DNA from: Corynebacterium marambiense
GTDB taxonomy: Bacteria; Actinomycetota; Actinomycetes; Mycobacteriales; Mycobacteriaceae
DNA length: 64,000 bases
Reading direction: 5' to 3'
NCBI RefSeq assembly: GCF_016342275.1
Contig: NZ_JAEIOT010000004.1
Span: 434,001-498,000, forward strand
In this document: positions 54,772 through 64,000 of the stretch, one piece after another
Position numbering within the stretch: position 1 is the stretch's first letter
Layout of the letters: each line of letters starts with the position of its first letter
The notes under the pieces: generated by a model
Database searches by the model: none
The model's input: the letters and a program-made list of their open reading frames with translations, nothing else
What the model was told of the DNA's origin: nothing
Position numbers and translations under genes: made by a program

Positions 54772-55469
54772 GCTCGTTGAAGCTCCTCAAAACGTGGTCG
54801 AACACTGCGATGCGACAGACGGACATGTTCCGGTGGACGACCGGAACGGTATTCGCTAAGGCCGGAGCGCTGTCACCGACCGGGTTCGGCCGGACCCGGG
54901 ACATCGCTTCATGTGATTACAAACCAACGTACCCGGCGAGCCGTTCACGGGAAACCTGGAATGACAATGATCCCGCCCTGCGCTCCGGTTTTCTCTGCTG
55001 CTCCAGCACCGGAGGAAACCGGCGGCGTGTTGTTTTCCCACACCCCCTCTTTCTTCTTTAGATCTACCAAGGGAAAAGATGGGAGTAACAGTAAGTCCTG
55101 TGCAAACTGTGGATTCAGGGGTATCAGGCATGGTCCGCCCGGCGATTCGGGGTGTGGGCACATTTGTGGGACTCCTGTGGATAACGTGACCTTCCTGTGG
55201 ATGATTTTGCCCCTCTGCTATTCATCCACAGGTCATCCACTGTCAAGGGGCCGTTGATCAACAGGTTCCGGTGAGTTATCCACCCGGTCGGGAAAGGGGT
55301 TCGGGTCCGTCATGATGTGTCGAGCATCACTAAATTACATTAATAGAATTACACAGCTGTGGACAATGCTTGTGAACAACTTCCGGACCGGGACCTCACC
55401 CGGACAGACGAAACGGGAGGCACCCCTCGGCTCAGCAGGGTGCCTCCCGGGTACCGGGTGGGCGGGATC
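54772..55469. other. dnaA–dnaN intergenic region (candidate oriC part)
   Basis: 698 bp, no gene. One perfect DnaA box at 55176-55184 (TGTGGATAA) and near-boxes with one mismatch at 55196 (TGTGGATGA), 55222 (TCATCCACA), 55276 (TTATCCACC) and 55358 (TGTGGACAA). An AT-rich stretch lies at 55317-55355 (TAAATTACATTAATAGAATT). In mycobacteria this is oriC. Confidence 0.7.
55414..55449 (-). terminator. dnaA terminator
   Basis: CGGGAGGCACCC (55414-55425) pairs with GGGTGCCTCCCG (55438-55449); on the minus strand the stem is followed by TTTCG, 20 bases after the dnaA stop. Confidence 0.75.
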
Positions 55470-57182
55470 TTATGACCGTCCGCGGGTCTTGACTATCCGG
55501 GTAAGTTCCTGAATCTGGTCGTAGGTGTCGTGTTTCTCGGTCATTTCTTTCCGGATCTTCCGGTCCGCGTACATCACTGTCGTGTGGTCCTTGCCGCCGA
55601 AGCTTGCGCCGATCTTCGGGAGTGACAGGTCCGTGAGCTCCCGGCAGAGATACATGGCCAGCTGTCGGGCCCGGGCAATCGGCCGAGCCTTTCCGGTGCC
55701 ACACAGTTCCTTGACGCTGATGTTGAAGTACTCCGCTGTGACCTCAATGATCGTGCTCGCCGTTATCTCGATGTCTGCGGCCTCGGGCATGATGTCCGAC
55801 AACGCGGACATCGCCGTGGCCATGTCGATGCTCGTCCCATTCAACGAGGAAAAGGCAGTGACACGGATGAGTGCACCCTCCAGTTCTCGGATTGATGACT
55901 CGTAGCGCGATGCGATGAGCTCCAGGACGTCCCTTGAGACCACAGTGCCCTCGAGACCGGCCTTTTTCTCGAGGATGGCGATGCGGGTTTCGAGGTCGGG
56001 TGGCTGAACATCGGTGATCAGTCCACCCTCGAACCGGGTCCGAAGTCGGTCGGTCAGGGTTGTCAGCTGCCGGGGTGGCCGGTCGGAGGAAAGGATGATC
56101 TGTTTATCGGCCTGATGGAGGGCGTTGAATGTGTGGAAGAACTCCTCCTGGGTTCCTTCCTTCCCTTCCAGGAACTGGATGTCATCGACCATGAGGATGT
56201 CGAGATTCCGGTAGCGACGCTTGAACGATTCCTGGCGGTCGTCGCGGACCGAGTTGATGTAGTCGTTGGTGAACTCCTCGCTCGACACGTAGAGGACGCG
56301 GAGATCCGGTTGGAGCTCCTGCGAGTAGTGTCCCGCGGCGTGGAGGAGATGGGTCTTGCCCAATCCTGAGCCACCCCAGATGAAGAGGGGGTTGAATGCC
56401 TGTGCCGGGGATTCGGCGACGGCGATGGCGGCGGCTTGGGCGAAACGGTTCGAGGAACCTGTGACGAATGTGTCGAAGGTGTAACGCTCGTTCAGTGAGG
56501 CCGCCCGGTTCGGGTTCCTCGCCGCCTTCTCCCGGACTATCCGTTGACCGCTGTCGCGCTGGGGCTGATTCCGGGAGTGCTCTGTCGCCCGGGCCACCGT
56601 GGCCCGCCAACCCTCGCTGGGAGGGTAGCCGGTGTCCTTCGGTGAGCCGACTCCGGCCAGAAGATGGTCATCAGGGTGGTTGCCGTTGTTCCGGGGCCAC
56701 CCGGTCGAGAAAAGCGTCGGTGTATCGGAATTCTCCGGCAGGATGTGCGGCGCTTCGTGCTGTTCGGAGAAACCACGTCCGTCGGAGTGTCCCGTGGAAC
56801 CTTGCCCCAGCCCTGGATCGACGGGATCTACGAATCGGTGATTCTCCCGATGAAAAGGATCTTGGTGTGGGGTCTCGCGCGGTGGGTTGGTTCCGGGGGC
56901 TTCGGGCGCGACGGAGACGGCGATGCCGTGTGGACTACCGAGGATATCGGAGAGAATTCGCTTAATCGGTTCGCCGAAATCCTTCTCGATCATGTTCTTC
57001 GCGATGAGGTGAGGGGTTGTGAGCACGGCGAAACCCGGTACCAGCGCGACTATCCGTACGAGATGCAGGTTCGCGGTTTGCATCGGGCCGAGGGGAGGAA
57101 TTCCGGTTCCGGGTTTTCCGGCGAGGTCAGTGAGCTTGGTCACTACCTTTTCCCAGATCTGCTGGGGTGAAGTATCCGTCAC
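55470..57182 (-). CDS. dnaA: Chromosomal replication initiator DnaA
   Basis: 570 residues from GTG 57180-57182, chosen because AGAAGG lies about ten bases upstream; ATGs at 57188 and 57203 are alternatives. Domain I (SPQQIWEKVVTKLTDLAGKP), a long unordered domain II (about 90-230), AAA+ domain III with Walker A WGGSGLGKTHLLHA and Walker B ILMVDDIQFLEGK, and DNA-binding domain IV with GASFGGKDHTTVMYADRKI. Initiates replication by binding DnaA boxes. Domain II is long, rich in Pro, Gly and His. Confidence 0.97.
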   Translation of the reverse strand: MTDTSPQQIWEKVVTKLTDLAGKPGTGIPPLGPMQTANLHLVRIVALVPGFAVLTTPHLIAKNMIEKDFGEPIKRILSDILGSPHGIAVSVAPEAPGTNPPRETPHQDPFHRENHRFVDPVDPGLGQGSTGHSDGRGFSEQHEAPHILPENSDTPTLFSTGWPRNNGNHPDDHLLAGVGSPKDTGYPPSEGWRATVARATEHSRNQPQRDSGQRIVREKAARNPNRAASLNERYTFDTFVTGSSNRFAQAAAIAVAESPAQAFNPLFIWGGSGLGKTHLLHAAGHYSQELQPDLRVLYVSSEEFTNDYINSVRDDRQESFKRRYRNLDILMVDDIQFLEGKEGTQEEFFHTFNALHQADKQIILSSDRPPRQLTTLTDRLRTRFEGGLITDVQPPDLETRIAILEKKAGLEGTVVSRDVLELIASRYESSIRELEGALIRVTAFSSLNGTSIDMATAMSALSDIMPEAADIEITASTIIEVTAEYFNISVKELCGTGKARPIARARQLAMYLCRELTDLSLPKIGASFGGKDHTTVMYADRKIRKEMTEKHDTYDQIQELTRIVKTRGRS

Positions 57183-58216
57183 GGTCATCCTTCTGTACGT
57201 CATCTGTGATCTGAGCCGAACGTCGCCCGAACCTCTGTAGCCTGCAGTCCCCGGGGAAACAAAGACGGTGAACCCGGAAACAACGGTGATGACTCCGTGT
57301 CCGGAGTCCTGTGCTGGTCACAGGGCCGTGGATGGTGAATTGTCATTGTCCACCGACCCGTCCACACCTTGATGTGGCCGGTGTCCAGCATGTTCCACAG
57401 AGTTATCCACACCTGTGGACAACATTTCATGGTTCTCGTTCTCCACAGGGTACCGGATTGCCTGTGGACAGTTTCATCGGGCTACTCCGACACTTTTACC
57501 TGCAGATTTGTCGAAAATAGAGAATATCTTCAAGTTCTGGTTGAGAGTTATTCACAGTTCGATTCATCCACAGACTGTGTTTTATCGCTGTGTCATTGGT
57601 ACCTGTCCCCGTGGATCAGTGTCCAGACGGTCCACCGAATGCCGTTGCCCCCGAGGCAACGGTGCACCGTGCTTCCGGTGGTGCCTGCCCGCGAAAACGT
57701 GCCAGAGAGGAGGGATGGAATGGGGGATAACTACATAAATGTCATTTCACCTTCCGCTTTCTCCGGCGGCGTGTCGATTTGTCGAACCATCAACCTGCAC
57801 GTAATCTGGCCTAGTCTCAACGCATCACGCAGAGTGGACACTTGTGTCCGGTCTGTCCTGGTGCGTATCACGCAGCACCGGCCGGTCAGCCGGACGGCCG
57901 CAGGACCGACGTCCCGGGTTTCCCGGTTGGTCGCGTTCAGGCCGATCCAACCGCCGCGCCACCGCTGCGTTGTGCTTCGGGATTCGCCTGGTCGGTCGTC
58001 GCTGTCTGCGACACCGTCGATTGCGTCCCGGGCAGCAGAAAAATCATCCACCGTAGGGTGAGATGCACAACCGGCGCCTGTATCTCGGTGCCCGGCGAAG
58101 AGGGCGACCGCCCGTGTTCCGTATGTTTCGGTGCACGGTCACGGATGCCCTCTGGTGTCCGGGTGTCCCGTATCGGCCGATGTGCTGATCACCCGTTAAT
58201 TTGAGGAGTGTTCACC
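57183..58216. other. dnaA–rpmH intergenic region (candidate oriC part)
   Basis: About 1 kb between the divergent dnaA and rpmH genes, no gene. One perfect DnaA box at 57403-57411 and one-mismatch boxes at 57414 (TGTGGACAA), 57548 (TTATTCACA) and 57564 (TCATCCACA). AT-rich at 57500-57560. The right part carries the promoter of rpmH. Confidence 0.65.
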
Positions 58217-58360
58217 GTGGCCAAGGGCAAGCGGACGTTCCAGCCGAACAACCGTCGTCGCGCACGCGTGCACGGCTTCCGTACTCGTATGCGCACCCGT
58301 GCGGGTCGCGCCATCGTGACGGCTCGCCGTCGCAAGGGCCGTGCTTCCCTGACCGCTTAA
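58217..58360 (+). CDS. rpmH: 50S ribosomal protein L34
   Basis: 47 residues from GTG 58217 with GAGGAG upstream: (M)[19 protein letters not shown], then [20 protein letters not shown] and GRASLTA. Extremely basic and of the normal length for L34. First gene of the rpmH–rnpA–yidD–yidC cluster. Confidence 0.97.
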   Translation: MAKGKRTFQPNNRRRARVHGFRTRMRTRAGRAIVTARRRKGRASLTA

Positions 58361-58387
58361 TCAGCGGTTGGGTTCGCAGGTTCACGG

Positions 58388-58753
58388 TTGTTACCTAAAG
58401 AGCATCGACTCTCCACCCCGTCCGACTTCAGTCGGACGATCCGTGGTGGACGCCGAGCAAGCTCGAGAACGGTCGTCGTGCACCTGCGGCACACGCAGGC
58501 CGAACCCGGAGAAGCCCGTTGCGGTGGACCCCGGTTTGGCCTCATCGTTTCCAAGGCCGTCGGGAATGCGGTGGTTCGTCACCGCACCTCTCGACGGCTT
58601 CGGCATGTTTGCGGTGCGTTGGCCCAGGAGCTCGGCGATGACTGCGATATCGTCATCCGGGCACTACCGCGTGCCGGGGACGCTTCCTGGAATGAGCTCG
58701 AGCGTGATGTGCGTAAAACACTGAGGAAGCTCCGGGGCAGTAACCGTGAGTGA
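58388..58753 (+). CDS. rnpA: Ribonuclease P protein component
   Basis: 121 residues from TTG 58388 ([20 protein letters not shown] follows). The RNA-binding motif is [14 protein letters not shown] and the [13 protein letters not shown] block is typical. With the RNase P RNA it matures tRNA 5' ends. TTG start is unusual but no ATG or GTG fits. Overlaps yidD by 8 bp. Confidence 0.93.
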   Translation: MLPKEHRLSTPSDFSRTIRGGRRASSRTVVVHLRHTQAEPGEARCGGPRFGLIVSKAVGNAVVRHRTSRRLRHVCGALAQELGDDCDIVIRALPRAGDASWNELERDVRKTLRKLRGSNRE

Positions 58754-59102
58754 GCGCACCGGGCGATGTCCGCGTTGTGGTTCGCTCGCAGAACGGGCGA
58801 CGTCCCGGGGCACTCCGTCCATCGGTTCCCGGGTACTTCGGTCCGGGGTGCGTTTCTACCAAAACTACATATCACCCCTTAAGATGGGTTCCACCTGCCG
58901 TTTCGAGCCGACCTGCAGCGCCTATGCTCTTCAGGTCATCTCAGCGCGGGGTGCGGTCACCGGTATCGTGCTCACGCTCGTGCGGTTGTCCAAGTGCGGA
59001 CCCTGGCATCCGGGCGGTTATGATCCGGCGCCGCGGTCGCGGCGACCGAAGGGTCATGTCGGCTGCCCGTACTGCACACCCACCACCACCAAGGAGTCCT
59101 GA
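58746..59102 (+). CDS. yidD: Membrane protein insertion efficiency factor YidD
   Basis: 118 residues from GTG 58746. Core: [31 protein letters not shown] and [15 protein letters not shown], the YidD signature with conserved Cys. N-terminus carries an additional [10 protein letters not shown] motif (two Cys) before the usual start, and the C-terminus ends GCPYCTPTT, also CxxC-like: a possible extra metal-binding pair not general to the family. Start choice could be later (near residue 28). Confidence 0.9.
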   Translation: MSERTGRCPRCGSLAERATSRGTPSIGSRVLRSGVRFYQNYISPLKMGSTCRFEPTCSAYALQVISARGAVTGIVLTLVRLSKCGPWHPGGYDPAPRSRRPKGHVGCPYCTPTTTKES

Positions 59103-59109
59103 CTCAAAA

Positions 59110-60249
59110 GTGCTTGATTTTGTCTACTGGCCCATTTCGGCCATTCTCTGGTTCTGGCACAAGGTCTTCAGTGTCCCCTTCGGGTCCGGATCCGGTGTCT
59201 CCTGGGTCCTGGCGATCGTGTTCCTGACTTTCACTATCCGTGTTCTCCTGGTCAAGCCGATGCTCAACCAGATGCGGTCCTCGATGAAGATGCAGGCACT
59301 GCAGCCCCAGCTCGCCGAGGTGAAGGAACGCTGGAAGGGCGACCAGACCAAGATCATGGAGGAGACCCGGCGCATCAACAAGGAGGCCGGCGTCAATCCG
59401 ATCGCCGGTTGCCTGCCGATTCTCGTTCAGATGCCGGTGTTCTTCGGTCTGTTCCACGTGCTCCGGTCGTTCAACCGGACAGGTTCCGGTCCCGGTCAGC
59501 TCGGACTTTCCATCGAACAGAACCGTGAATTAGCGAACTACATCTTCGCCCCCACCGATGTCCAGTCCTTCCTGGACGCGCGGCTTTTCGGTGTTCCGAT
59601 CTCGTCCTACATCAGCATGCCCGAGGACATGTACCAGGCATTCCAGCCGATCGACTTCACGCGGGTGAACATCATCCTCGTCGCGGTTCCGTTGATCATC
59701 CTGACCGCGGTCGCAACGCACTTCAACGCGAAGATGTCGATTACCCGGCAGCGGGAGCGGATCGCGAGCGGTAAGCAGAAGGCGATGGGCAATGCCCAGA
59801 TGCAGTCGCAGATGGAAATGATGAATAAGATGATGGTCTGGTTCTTCCCGGCCATGATCATCTTCACGGGTGTCTTTTGGCACATCGGATTGCTCTGCTA
59901 CATGGGTGCCAACAACATTTGGACCTTCTTCCAGCAGCGCTGGATCTTCGCGAAATTGGATCGCGAGGAGGCCGCTGAGGAAGAGGCGAAGAAGGAAGCG
60001 AAGCGGGCCACCGCCCCGAAGCCGGGTGTGCGTCCCGAGAACCCGAAAAAGGCGCCGAAGAAGAAGCGCCGGAGCTCCGGTGAACGGGGAAACCTGAGCA
60101 TCGACAAAGTGGTCGGTGACCCCTCCACCCCGGAGGACGTTGAATCTGCCGACACCACTGAATTGGGTACCGTCGCGGAACCGGAGTCTCCCGGTAAGCG
60201 GCCTGCGGCAACTCCGAAGAAGAATAAGAACCGGAGGAAGCGGAAGTAA
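59110..60249 (+). CDS. yidC: Membrane protein insertase YidC
   Basis: 379 residues from GTG 59110; the frame runs further upstream but through yidD in another frame. Starts VLDFVYWPISAILWFWHKVF; conserved WVLAIVFLTFTIRVLLVKPM, KEAGVNPIAGCLPILVQMPV and FFGLFHVLRSF; five membrane helices. C-terminal tail is Lys/Glu-rich and basic (KNKNRRKRK), probably ribosome-binding. Inserts membrane proteins alone or with SecYEG. Confidence 0.96.
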   Translation: MLDFVYWPISAILWFWHKVFSVPFGSGSGVSWVLAIVFLTFTIRVLLVKPMLNQMRSSMKMQALQPQLAEVKERWKGDQTKIMEETRRINKEAGVNPIAGCLPILVQMPVFFGLFHVLRSFNRTGSGPGQLGLSIEQNRELANYIFAPTDVQSFLDARLFGVPISSYISMPEDMYQAFQPIDFTRVNIILVAVPLIILTAVATHFNAKMSITRQRERIASGKQKAMGNAQMQSQMEMMNKMMVWFFPAMIIFTGVFWHIGLLCYMGANNIWTFFQQRWIFAKLDREEAAEEEAKKEAKRATAPKPGVRPENPKKAPKKKRRSSGERGNLSIDKVVGDPSTPEDVESADTTELGTVAEPESPGKRPAATPKKNKNRRKRK

Positions 60250-60274
60250 AAACCCCGTTTCTCCCCGTGGCGAG

Positions 60275-60304
60275 AACGCCCCGCAGGATCCCCTGTGGGG
60301 CGTT
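60275..60304 (+). terminator. Terminator after yidC
   Basis: AACGCCCCGCAGG pairs with CCTGTGGGGCGTT (one G-U), followed by TTTCC. Confidence 0.75.
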
Positions 60305-60367
60305 TTCCTTCGCTTCCGGGTTAGGTGGTCACCGTCGAACTGTCCTGCGGGACTACCACATGGAAAG

Positions 60368-61045
60368 ATGTTTCACGTGAAACCACCAGAGATTGATCCG
60401 GAAGACCTGGCCGCTCCCCCGTCTGTAGCCGGAGAGATTTTCGGCGCCAACCTGGACAGGGCCGTCGCCTACCACCGCTCACTGGCCACTGACGGCGCAG
60501 TCCGGGGCTTCATCGGGCCCCGTGAGATGCCGAGACTATGGGACCGCCACATCCTGAACTGTGCCGTTCTCGGGGACGTGATTCCCCGGAATGAGGGTCT
60601 CCGGGTGGCGGACATCGGTTCTGGTGCCGGACTTCCCGGGATCCCTCTGGCCCTCGCGCGACCGGATCTCGACATCACCCTCATTGAGCCGCTGCTCAAA
60701 CGGTCGACCTATCTCTCGGAGATCGTCGATGACCTCAGGTTGGACAACGTCACCGTGGTCCGGGGGCGGGCTGAGGAGAAAGCGGTCCGCGAACGGGTCG
60801 GTCAATTCCGTGTCGTCACGTCTCGTGCGGTGGCACCGCTCGGAAAACTCGCCGGCTGGTCACTGCCCCTGGTGGCTCGCGGCGGGGAGATGATGGCCCT
60901 CAAGGGAACGTCCGTGAAGGAGGAGCTCGACCGGGACTTCCGGGAGATCACGCGGGCCGGTGGCGGTCGGGCTCGAATCATCACCGCAGGTGAGGGTCTC
61001 ATCGATGAGCCGGCTACGGTCATCGTGATCCCCAGGCGGAAATAG
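60368..61045 (+). CDS. rsmG: 16S rRNA (guanine527-N7)-methyltransferase RsmG
   Basis: 225 residues from ATG 60368. MFHVKPPEIDPEDL, then PREMPRLWDRHILNCAVLGD, the SAM motif VADIGSGAGLPGIPLALARP and VTSRAVAPLGKLAGWSLPLV. It methylates G527 of 16S rRNA (the site linked to streptomycin response). Older name gidB. The N-terminus coincides with a parS site. Confidence 0.96.
   Translation: MFHVKPPEIDPEDLAAPPSVAGEIFGANLDRAVAYHRSLATDGAVRGFIGPREMPRLWDRHILNCAVLGDVIPRNEGLRVADIGSGAGLPGIPLALARPDLDITLIEPLLKRSTYLSEIVDDLRLDNVTVVRGRAEEKAVRERVGQFRVVTSRAVAPLGKLAGWSLPLVARGGEMMALKGTSVKEELDRDFREITRAGGGRARIITAGEGLIDEPATVIVIPRRK
60369..60384. promoter_or_regulatory. parS centromere site on the rsmG start codon
   Basis: TGTTTCACGTGAAACC matches the consensus TGTTTCACGTGAAACA at 15 of 16 positions. 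It begins at the second base of the rsmG ATG and encodes MFHVKP. ParB, encoded 1.8 kb downstream, is the expected ligand. Confidence 0.85.
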
Positions 61046-61235
61046 TCGTTCTTCCACCGTCCAGATCGCCTTGCTCCGGTGGATGAGTTATTCGTGAGAC
61101 ACTAGTGTTGAACTGATGGCGGTGCGGACCGACGGTCCACGGTCTGGACCTGGTCGGCCGGGCCGGCCGGCCGGAGATCCGACGGCTGTGCGCATCACCT
61201 GCGACTTCTGGCAATGAAAAGGGGAAACGACGTCC

Positions 61236-62201
61236 ATGGACGACAATTTCTGGGACGACACACCGATCGCGGCGGCGGCCAAACGCGCCGCCAAGGTGAA
61301 GACCCCGAACGCCTTTTCCCTCCCTCGACCGGAACGGCCCAGAATTTTCACGGTCGCGAACCAGAAGGGCGGGGTGGGAAAGACGACGACATCGGTGAAT
61401 CTCGCCGCCGGGCTCGCGATCTGCGGCCTGAAGGTTCTTGTCGTCGATCTCGATCCCCAGGGGAACGCCTCGACGGCTCTTGGCGTCGAGCACCGTGGTG
61501 AGGGTGTGCTGTCGAGCTACGAGGTCCTCCTCGGGGACTGCACACCACTCGAGGCCATGCAGACGTCGACCGCCCACGAGAACCTCAAATGCATCCCCGC
61601 GACGATCGACCTGGCCGGATCCGAGATCGAGCTGGTTTCGATGGTCCGGCGGGAGTATCGGCTCGCCGATGCGCTGAATGAGGAGTTCATCGTCGAGCAG
61701 GGCTTCGACTACGTGTTCATCGACTGTCCCCCGTCGCTCGGACTGCTGACAATCAACGCCATGACAGCTGCACGTGAGGTGCTCATCCCCATCCAGTGCG
61801 AGTACTACGCTCTCGAGGGCGTGGGACAGCTGCTCAACAACATCACGATGATCCGGGACTACCTGAACCGTGATCTGCACATCTCGACGATCATGCTCAC
61901 CATGTTTGATGCTCGGACGAAGCTCGCTGAACAGGTGACAGAGGAGGTCCGCTCCCACTTTGGCGAGGTGGTGCTGCGCTCGGTGATACCCCGCTCCGTG
62001 AAGGTCTCCGAGGCCCCGGGGTACGGGCAGACCGTACTCGCCTACGACCCGGGTTCCCGCGGGGCGATGGCCTATCTCGACGCTGCCAAGGAGATAGCCA
62101 CCCGGGGTGATTACCCCGTCACCACTGAGTCCGGGGCGGTGGGGGTCGCTCCCACTGACGGTGGAGACGCTCCGCGTCGCGACGGTGGAGGTGGACGGTG
62201 A
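61236..62201 (+). CDS. parA: Chromosome-partitioning ATPase ParA
   Basis: 321 residues from ATG 61236. A 40-residue N-terminal extension, then [20 protein letters not shown] with the deviant Walker [25 protein letters not shown], and [17 protein letters not shown]. Moves origins with ParB-parS. Overlaps parB by GTGA. Confidence 0.96.
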   Translation: MDDNFWDDTPIAAAAKRAAKVKTPNAFSLPRPERPRIFTVANQKGGVGKTTTSVNLAAGLAICGLKVLVVDLDPQGNASTALGVEHRGEGVLSSYEVLLGDCTPLEAMQTSTAHENLKCIPATIDLAGSEIELVSMVRREYRLADALNEEFIVEQGFDYVFIDCPPSLGLLTINAMTAAREVLIPIQCEYYALEGVGQLLNNITMIRDYLNRDLHISTIMLTMFDARTKLAEQVTEEVRSHFGEVVLRSVIPRSVKVSEAPGYGQTVLAYDPGSRGAMAYLDAAKEIATRGDYPVTTESGAVGVAPTDGGDAPRRDGGGGR

Positions 62202-63328
62202 GCGACCGACGCACAGAACGCAATCCCCTTCTCCAGCAGAAAGGTTCCGATCACACCATGACACAGCAATCCCGTAAGGGTGACAGCCGTCGCGGCGGCC
62301 TCGGGCGTGGCCTCGCCGCGCTCATCCCGGATGGCGCATCTCCAGCACGACCCCGTCTCGGTGACGGTGCTGCCAGTATCCTCATGGGTGAGCGGACTCT
62401 GGGGGCGGAAGCTACCACCGCACAAAACCCGCTGGGTGATGCGCGGACCGGGGCCCCGTCAGCCAAGTCCAGCAAAGGTCCGACCGCTGCCTCGGGAACA
62501 CCCGACACCGGGACTTCCGTCGGTGCCGTCTACCGCGAGCTGCCCGTCACGCAGATCATGCCGAACCCGCATCAGCCACGGACGGTGTTCGAGGAGGGGG
62601 CACTTGAGGAGCTCGTTCACTCTATCCGCGAGTTCGGTCTCATGCAGCCGATCGTGGTCCGCCGGGCACCTGATGACGGTGGCTGGGAGATCATCATGGG
62701 TGAACGCCGCTGGCGGGCAGCAACCCGGGCCGGGCTCACCGAAATCCCGGCCATCGTCCGGGACACAGACGACAGTTCCATGCTCCGAGACGCACTCCTG
62801 GAGAACATCCACCGCGTCCAGCTGAACCCGCTGGAGGAGGCTGCCGCCTACCAACAGCTGCTGGAGGAGTTCGGGGTGACCCAAGCTCAGCTCGCCGACC
62901 GGATCGGTCGATCCCGTCCCGTGATCACCAACATGATCAGGTTGCTGGCGCTCCCCGTTCCGGTCCAACGCAAGGTCGCGGCTGGGGTCCTCTCCGCCGG
63001 ACACGCACGTGCTCTCCTGGGCTTGAAGACGGGAGCTGACGCGCAGGTGGCACTCGCCGACCGGATCGTCGCCGAGGGACTGTCCGTTCGCGCCACCGAA
63101 GAGGCCGTCACCCTGCTGAACCGTGGCGACAACGTCCCGGAGCGGAAAGCGAAGGAAAAGCCCGCTCCGCCGGAGTTCGCGATGCACGCCGCCGACCGTC
63201 TCGCGGATCGCCTGGATACCCGCGTGACCGTGAGCGTGGGTAAACGCAAGGGGAAGATCACGGTTGAGTTCGGGGACCGTGAAGATCTCGAGCGGATCAT
63301 GGGTCTCCTGCAGACCGGGTCCGAGTAA
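62198..63328 (+). CDS. parB: Chromosome-partitioning protein ParB
   Basis: 376 residues from GTG 62198 (overlaps parA); ATG 62258 (MTQQSRKG) is an alternative start. [16 protein letters not shown] binds ParA; the CTPase part has [20 protein letters not shown] and [20 protein letters not shown] (GERR motif), then [20 protein letters not shown] and the helix-turn-helix [21 protein letters not shown]-terminal dimer domain. Binds parS and spreads. Confidence 0.96.
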   Translation: MSDRRTERNPLLQQKGSDHTMTQQSRKGDSRRGGLGRGLAALIPDGASPARPRLGDGAASILMGERTLGAEATTAQNPLGDARTGAPSAKSSKGPTAASGTPDTGTSVGAVYRELPVTQIMPNPHQPRTVFEEGALEELVHSIREFGLMQPIVVRRAPDDGGWEIIMGERRWRAATRAGLTEIPAIVRDTDDSSMLRDALLENIHRVQLNPLEEAAAYQQLLEEFGVTQAQLADRIGRSRPVITNMIRLLALPVPVQRKVAAGVLSAGHARALLGLKTGADAQVALADRIVAEGLSVRATEEAVTLLNRGDNVPERKAKEKPAPPEFAMHAADRLADRLDTRVTVSVGKRKGKITVEFGDREDLERIMGLLQTGSE

Positions 63329-63353
63329 CACACTCCGGAATCGGACTCCGGCG

Positions 63354-64000
63354 ATGATCCCCTCGCTGTACGCGGTGACCCCGGACACCGTCTGTCTCAT
63401 GCACCCCCGGGCGCGGGCGAGCGTGTTCTGGGAGCTTGACCCCGCAACCGCGGCGGAGGTTACCGCCACTGGTTCTGCCAACTTGGAGAAGGAGGCGTGG
63501 ATACACCGGGTTCTGGTCGAACAAGGCGGATGCGGTTACAACATCGGCACGGTCGAGGAAACCGGGGCTATCGCGAGCGTTCTGTTCTGTGACCCGGAGG
63601 AGGCGTCAGGGGTGGTCCAACTGCCGACGGCACCCGTTTCCCCGGACGCGATGTTGCTGAGCTCCCTCTTCATTGATGACCGGTTCGGGGGAACCGGCCT
63701 CGAGGCCGTCCTCGTCACGGCCGTAATCCTGGAACTGACCCGACGGGGCGTGCGGGCTGTGGAAGCGTTCGCCGTGCGCGGTGTCGAGGGAATAGCCGGC
63801 AACTCCGTCCTTGAGGGGAGTGCCCGGGATGACACCGTTCCGCCCGACCGGGACGATGGTGCGGCAGAGGTCGTTGCGCGGGCGGCCGACATAGGTCTGT
63901 TGAGGATTGAGGTTCTGGAGGCAGCGGGTTTCGAGGTTGTTGCTGACCACGATCTGCTCCCCCGCCTCAGGTTGTCGTTGCCCCCGGAAAATGCCGCGTG
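63354..64000 (+). CDS. GNAT-family acetyltransferase-like protein (partial, runs off the right edge)
   Basis: Open from ATG 63354 to the window end, at least 215 residues. SLFIDDRFGGTGLEAVLVTA and VILELTRRGVRAVEAFAVRG follow the acetyl-CoA loop and helix of the GNAT fold, though the R/Q-x-x-G-x-G/A loop is RFGGTG; a second conserved block is IGLLRIEVLEAAGFEVVADH. The same position after parB is held by a conserved hypothetical gene in mycobacteria. Substrate unknown. Confidence 0.7.
   Translation, partial: MIPSLYAVTPDTVCLMHPRARASVFWELDPATAAEVTATGSANLEKEAWIHRVLVEQGGCGYNIGTVEETGAIASVLFCDPEEASGVVQLPTAPVSPDAMLLSSLFIDDRFGGTGLEAVLVTAVILELTRRGVRAVEAFAVRGVEGIAGNSVLEGSARDDTVPPDRDDGAAEVVARAADIGLLRIEVLEAAGFEVVADHDLLPRLRLSLPPENAA

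Noticed and set aside
57183..58216. Small frames in the dnaA–rpmH gap (up to 230 codons)
   Set aside because: They run through DnaA boxes and AT-rich DNA with no coding signature; this is origin-proximal non-coding DNA.

Overview
The window is high-GC actinobacterial chromosome around the replication origin, most likely from a Corynebacterium or a close mycolic-acid relative. The reasons are the conserved block tRNA-Leu–fhaA–fhaB–pstP–rodA–pbpA–pknA–pknB–crgA, the rhomboid/ppiA pair, gyrA–DUF3566–tRNA-Ile–tRNA-Ala, gyrB–dciA–recF–dnaN–dnaA, rpmH–rnpA–yidD–yidC–rsmG–parA–parB, and a secreted trehalose mycolyltransferase-like esterase. I cannot fix the species from sequence alone.

Layout. 1–7.2 kb: metabolic and repair genes (ROK-like fragment, gamma-carbonic-anhydrase-like protein, HAD hydrolase, EamA transporter, nitroreductase divergent from a MarR regulator, 3-methyladenine glycosylase, glycosyltransferase, gamma-glutamyltransferase). 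7.2–9.5 kb: two small related secreted proteins and AMP nucleosidase. 9.7–13.7 kb: a two-component system coupled to an ABC transporter. 13.6–24.7 kb: a nuclease-fold protein, a three-gene coupled operon (SDR, sirtuin, EEP phosphatase), an aldehyde dehydrogenase plus photolyase pair, a mycolyltransferase, a MerR regulator, a DinB-like enzyme, a pseudogene and a glycosyltransferase. 24.8–28.5 kb: two more small secreted/anchored proteins, then decayed IS3-family DNA and a gene-free stretch ending at tRNA-Leu. 28.9–38.8 kb: the Ser/Thr kinase, phosphatase and cell-wall elongation operon. 38.8–41.1 kb: a DnaA-box-rich intergenic region, rhomboid protease and cyclophilin. 41.2–49.4 kb: a coiled-coil membrane protein, a toxin–antitoxin-like pair, gyrA, DUF3566, two tRNAs, an amine-oxidase relic and an aldehyde dehydrogenase. 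49.5–57.2 kb: gyrB, dciA, recF, dnaN and dnaA on the minus strand. 58.2–64 kb: rpmH to parB on the plus strand, with a parS site on the rsmG start codon.

Main points for a second look. (1) A family of short imperfect palindromes with core GTGCGTGTTAACACGCAC, about twelve copies in three intergenic clusters (5.2–5.4, 9.5–9.7, 14.9–15.1 kb) and one inside a coding sequence. (2) Six perfect DnaA boxes in 276 bp at 39.24–39.51 kb, about 16 kb from dnaA and denser than either dnaA flank. (3) The gyrA–DUF3566–tRNA-Ile–tRNA-Ala segment is inverted relative to gyrB–dnaA when compared with the order known in Mycobacterium. (4) Two pairs of small exported proteins, one pair sharing a C-terminal FGSSG..LR signature. 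(5) A two-hairpin structured element at 46.46–46.54 kb.
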